From: Flavisolibacter nicotianae | GTDB lineage: Bacteria; Bacteroidota; Bacteroidia; Chitinophagales; Chitinophagaceae | DNA: 64,000 nt | Assembly (NCBI RefSeq): GCF_003628535.1 | Contig: NZ_RBCI01000015.1 | Coordinates: 57,307 to 121,306 of the forward strand | Direction: 5' to 3' | Shown: piece by piece, positions 61,414-64,000 of the stretch | How positions within the stretch are numbered: the stretch's first letter is position 1 | How the letters are laid out: every line of letters starts with the position of its first letter | Notes under the pieces: model-generated | Told to the model about the DNA's origin: nothing | Seen by the model: only the letters and a program-made list of their open reading frames with translations | Database searches by the model: none | Position numbers and translations under genes: made by a program

Positions 61414-61421
61414 TACATTTG
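61414..61421 (+). promoter_or_regulatory. -7 element TACATTTG ahead of rpsT
   Basis: Perfect TAnnTTTG, 22 nt before the rpsT ATG, giving a short leader. No clear TTG -33 box was found at the expected distance. Confidence 0.5.
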
Positions 61422-61443
61422 CCGTCCGAAATTCAAAAAGAAC

Positions 61444-61701
61444 ATGGCTAATCATAAGGCAACAAAAAAAGATGTACGTCAATCTGCTAAGCGCCGCGAA
61501 CGCAACCGTTATTATGGCAAAACTACCCGTAATGCCATCCGCGATCTGAGAGCGGTAACTGATGCTGCGGCTGCCGGTGAGCAACTGCCTGAAGTAGCTT
61601 CCATGATTGATAAATTAGCGAAGCGTGGCGTCATTCACAAAAACAAAGCAGCGAACCTGAAAAGCAAGCTGGCAAGAAGAGTGAATACACTGGCCAAATA
61701 A
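61444..61701 (+). CDS. rpsT: 30S ribosomal protein S20
   Basis: 85 residues, usual length. Start [20 protein letters not shown], then [15 protein letters not shown] and the C-terminal [19 protein letters not shown] helix, the conserved S20 layout of basic helices binding 16S rRNA. Divergent from odhA, followed by its own terminator. Confidence 0.97.
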   Translation: MANHKATKKDVRQSAKRRERNRYYGKTTRNAIRDLRAVTDAAAAGEQLPEVASMIDKLAKRGVIHKNKAANLKSKLARRVNTLAK

Positions 61702-61722
61702 GCTTTCGCGTGAACGATACGT

Positions 61723-61753
61723 AAAGCATCCTGCGCAACCGGGATGCTTTTTT
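61723..61753 (+). terminator. Terminator of rpsT
   Basis: AAAGCATCC pairs with GGATGCTTT around a 10-nt loop and is followed by TTT; 21 bp after the stop. Confidence 0.85.
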
Positions 61754-61833
61754 ATTGCCGTAAGCCTGCAACCTTTCCTGTAAGCCATTTTACCCTGCCT
61801 CTGCAGCAATAGCAAGTTCGTGTAAATTCGCTG

Positions 61834-63561
61834 ATGCGAAATGTTCTCCTTCCTCTTTTTCTCTTTTATACTCTTTCCGCGACCAGCCAGAATTTCCGTA
61901 CACAGTTTGAGCAATCCGGCGGTACCGAATCGCCAACGTATCCTGCCATCATCCGCTGGTGGAAAGCGCTTGATGCTGCCTATCCCCAGGTGAAAATGAT
62001 GGAAATGGGACCGACCGATGCCGGCTTTCCCCTGCACCTGATTCTTGTGTCAACGGCAAGAACCTTTGACATCAAGGCGATCAAACAACAAAAGAAGAAT
62101 ATCATTTTCATCAACAACGGTATCCATCCCGGCGAACCCGATGGCATCGACGCATCGATGTTGCTGGTGAGAGATATCGTTCAGGGCAAATACAGCTTGC
62201 CATCCAACATCGTGCTGGCATTTATTCCGGTTTACAATATCGGTGGGGCACTCAACCGCAGCGCCAACTACCGGATCGACCAGAACGGACCCGTAGAAAA
62301 AGGGTTTCGCGGAAATGCCCAAAACCTGGACCTGAACAGGGATTTTATCAAGATGGATTCGAAGAATGCCGTTTCGTTTGCCCGCATCTTTCATTACCTG
62401 GATCCCGACGTTTTTGTCGACAATCACGTTAGCAACGGCGCCGATTACCAGCACGTCATGACATTACTGGTTTCGCAGCATAATAAGCTAGGAGGCGTGA
62501 TGGGCGAATTTATGAGCAGAACTTTTGAACCCGGCCTTTATCCATTGATGAAGAAAAAAGGATTTGATCTCGTGCCGTATGTAAACCATTTTGGTGAAAC
62601 ACCAGACAAAGGCTGGCCGGAATTCTGGGACAGCCCCCGCTATGGAAGCGGCTATGGCACGCTCTGGAACACGTTTTCTTTTGTGCCGGAAACACACATG
62701 TTAAAGCCATATAAGCAACGGGTGGAAGCAACGAAAGCGTTAATGGAAAGCTTTATTGAATTCACGGAGCTGCATGGAAAAGAAATTACGTCATTGCGGG
62801 AAGCAACCCAACGAAACCAACAGCAGCAAACGACATTTCCGCTTGCCTGGAAATGGGACAGGACAAAATCAACCACAATCACGTTCAAAGGCTTTGAATC
62901 CGGAATGAAAAAAAGCGAGGTTTCAGGCATAGACAGGTTATACTATGACCGTACCAAACCGTATGAAAAGCAAATTCCTTTTTTCAACACCTATATCGAT
63001 ACCTTTTCGGTAACAAAACCGAAAGCCTACCTAATTCCCCAAGGGTGGTGGAAAGTCATCGAGCGACTACAGGCCAACGGCGTTCAAATGCAACGTCTCG
63101 AAAAAGACACCATACTTGACGTGGAAGCCTACCGGATCGAAGACTATAAATCCGGAGCAAGGCCTTATGAAGGACATCACGTGAATAGTAATGTGCAGGT
63201 CGCGAAAACAACAAAAAAAGTCGCCTTACGCAAAGGCGATTACTATATTTCGCTGAACCAGCCAGGCATTCGTTTCCTTATTGAAACATTGGAGCCTCAA
63301 GCAGAGGACAGTTATTTCGCCTGGAATTTCTTTGATCCGATCCTGGGCCAAAAGGAAGGCTATTCTGATTACGTGTTTGAAGAAACTGCAGCTGGTTATT
63401 TGAAAACACACCCGGATCTGAAACAAAAAATGGCAGATCGCCTTGCTGCTGACAGTACGTTTAGAAAAAATGGTTCGGCGCAATTAAATTTTGTCTTCCA
63501 AAATTCTTCATACTACGAGCCGGCACATATGACATACCCTGTTTATCGTCTAACGAAGTAA
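61834..63561 (+). CDS. M14 family zinc carboxypeptidase, exported
   Basis: 575 residues. Signal peptide MRNVLLPLFLFYTLSATSQN. The M14 domain has the zinc motif NNGIHPGEPDGID (His-x-x-Glu) about residue 92 and the third ligand in FVDNHVSNGADY about 195, with LNRSANYRIDQNGP between. The C-terminal half is a family-specific extension with beta pattern. It cleaves C-terminal residues from peptides or peptidoglycan fragments in the periplasm (inference). Preceded by the rpsT terminator, so independently transcribed; no partner gene. Confidence 0.92.
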   Translation: MRNVLLPLFLFYTLSATSQNFRTQFEQSGGTESPTYPAIIRWWKALDAAYPQVKMMEMGPTDAGFPLHLILVSTARTFDIKAIKQQKKNIIFINNGIHPGEPDGIDASMLLVRDIVQGKYSLPSNIVLAFIPVYNIGGALNRSANYRIDQNGPVEKGFRGNAQNLDLNRDFIKMDSKNAVSFARIFHYLDPDVFVDNHVSNGADYQHVMTLLVSQHNKLGGVMGEFMSRTFEPGLYPLMKKKGFDLVPYVNHFGETPDKGWPEFWDSPRYGSGYGTLWNTFSFVPETHMLKPYKQRVEATKALMESFIEFTELHGKEITSLREATQRNQQQQTTFPLAWKWDRTKSTTITFKGFESGMKKSEVSGIDRLYYDRTKPYEKQIPFFNTYIDTFSVTKPKAYLIPQGWWKVIERLQANGVQMQRLEKDTILDVEAYRIEDYKSGARPYEGHHVNSNVQVAKTTKKVALRKGDYYISLNQPGIRFLIETLEPQAEDSYFAWNFFDPILGQKEGYSDYVFEETAAGYLKTHPDLKQKMADRLAADSTFRKNGSAQLNFVFQNSSYYEPAHMTYPVYRLTK

Positions 63562-63881
63562 ACATGTACATTTTCAGAAGGCTGAACTTTTAACAGGTAT
63601 AAACGTGTTTGCGCAGATCTTGTATCGAATAAATCTCAGAACGGCGTGTTGTAGCCAATAGATCTGAAGCGGAATAATAAGTGGACTAATACCTATATAC
63701 TTCAAAAAATATTTACTGGGGGAAAGTTTTGTGTTACATGCAAACTGGCAAACAATGATGGGCATACAAATGCGTTATAATATATTCATTACGCTTTATA
63801 TTCATTACGCTTTCGATTCTAACTCATTAACAAGAATAAACGGAGTGTAACAGAGTACTTTGCATTTTTTTGAGTTGGCAT
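63562..63881. other. 320-bp A+T-rich spacer before the rRNA operon end
   Basis: Between the M14 stop and the rRNA terminator. Only short, unsupported open frames; a direct repeat TATTCATTACGCTTT-like word occurs near 63782 and 63797. No gene recognised. Confidence 0.4.
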
Positions 63882-63918
63882 AAAAAAAGCCTTTCATTTC
63901 TGAAAGGCTTTTTTTTAA
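63882..63918 (-). terminator. Terminator of the 5S rRNA/rRNA operon
   Basis: AAAAAAAGCCTTTCA pairs with TGAAAGGCTTTTTTT around a TTTC loop: a 15-bp stem with T runs on both strands. It lies just past the 5S 3' end. Confidence 0.88.
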
Positions 63919-63924
63919 TAAATA

Positions 63925-64000
63925 TGGCAGTTACCTACTCTCCCGCATTGTGGTGCAGTACCATCGGCCATGAGGGGCTTAACTTCTCTGTTCGGAATGG
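63925..64000 (-). rRNA. 5S ribosomal RNA, 3' part (cut by window edge)
   Basis: Read leftward from the right edge: CCATTCCGAACAGAGAAGTT, then AAGCCC, later GATGGTACTGC and GGGAGAGTAGGTAACTGCCA. These are the conserved loop and 3' helix of bacterial 5S rRNA. About 76 nt of the molecule are visible; its 5' part and presumably 23S and 16S lie to the right of the window. Confidence 0.92.

Noticed and set aside
63882..63918. Reading the hairpin as a terminator of the M14 gene
   Set aside because: It is over 300 bp past the M14 stop and adjoins the 5S 3' end, so it belongs mainly to the rRNA operon.

Overview
The window looks like a chromosomal piece of a Bacteroidota bacterium, most likely a Chitinophagaceae relative. 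The evidence is a subtilase with a type IX secretion C-terminal sorting domain, a TonB-dependent receptor with an N-terminal carboxypeptidase-regulatory-like domain, many Cys-lipobox lipoproteins, the DUF6702/HupE/M1-peptidase trio, and near-consensus TAnnTTTG -7 elements (for example ahead of mnmA and rpsT) with almost no Shine-Dalgarno sequences. The right edge enters a 5S rRNA read on the minus strand, so an rRNA operon lies just outside. This lineage call is inference from gene content, not from a database search.

Layout. 1-10.5 kb is a signal-transduction block. It holds the N-terminal part of a kinase with tandem 92-residue HAMP repeats, a lone receiver protein, a quinone-oxidoreductase-like enzyme, and a tight minus-strand five-gene operon: REC-PAS-kinase, NIT-HAMP-GAF hybrid kinase with three receivers, lone receiver, CheR, CheB. 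No chemoreceptor or CheA/CheW is present. 11-24 kb is mostly metabolism: a berberine-bridge-like FAD oxidase, a DUF6766 membrane protein, a GMC oxidoreductase with a DUF1080 (3-keto-glycoside hydrolase-like) lipoprotein, an M1 aminopeptidase, a two-subunit CoA transferase, a flavin monooxygenase-like protein and an SGNH/CE2-like esterase.

24-42 kb carries a GH63-like glycosidase divergent from a Gfo/Idh/MocA oxidoreductase, an A+T-rich lipoprotein insertion, two methyltransferases, a beta-propeller lipoprotein-like protein, a TPR lipoprotein, ribulose-phosphate 3-epimerase, a TonB-dependent receptor, hemerythrin and glyoxalase-fold proteins, and the DUF6702/HupE/M1 cluster. 42.1-43.9 kb is a second A+T-rich insertion holding one large gene: a GHKL (Hsp90/MutL-type) ATPase fused to a C-terminal PD-(D/E)XK, Shedu-like nuclease domain. 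It is the best candidate here for an uncharacterised defence system.

44-64 kb has small accessory proteins (DUF2200, DinB-like), a 714-residue protein with an internal duplication, a Crp/Fnr regulator with membrane-protein neighbours, mnmA, a lipoprotein/T9SS-subtilase pair, an RsmB-like rRNA methyltransferase, odhA-odhB (2-oxoglutarate dehydrogenase E1 and E2), rpsT and an M14 carboxypeptidase.

Intergenic DNA is rich in structured repeats: a near-perfect 31-bp palindrome, a dispersed GATATTG-type inverted repeat seen at two loci, a palindrome built from octamer units, and several clear intrinsic terminators. No CRISPR array, tRNA, insertion sequence or riboswitch was recognised.
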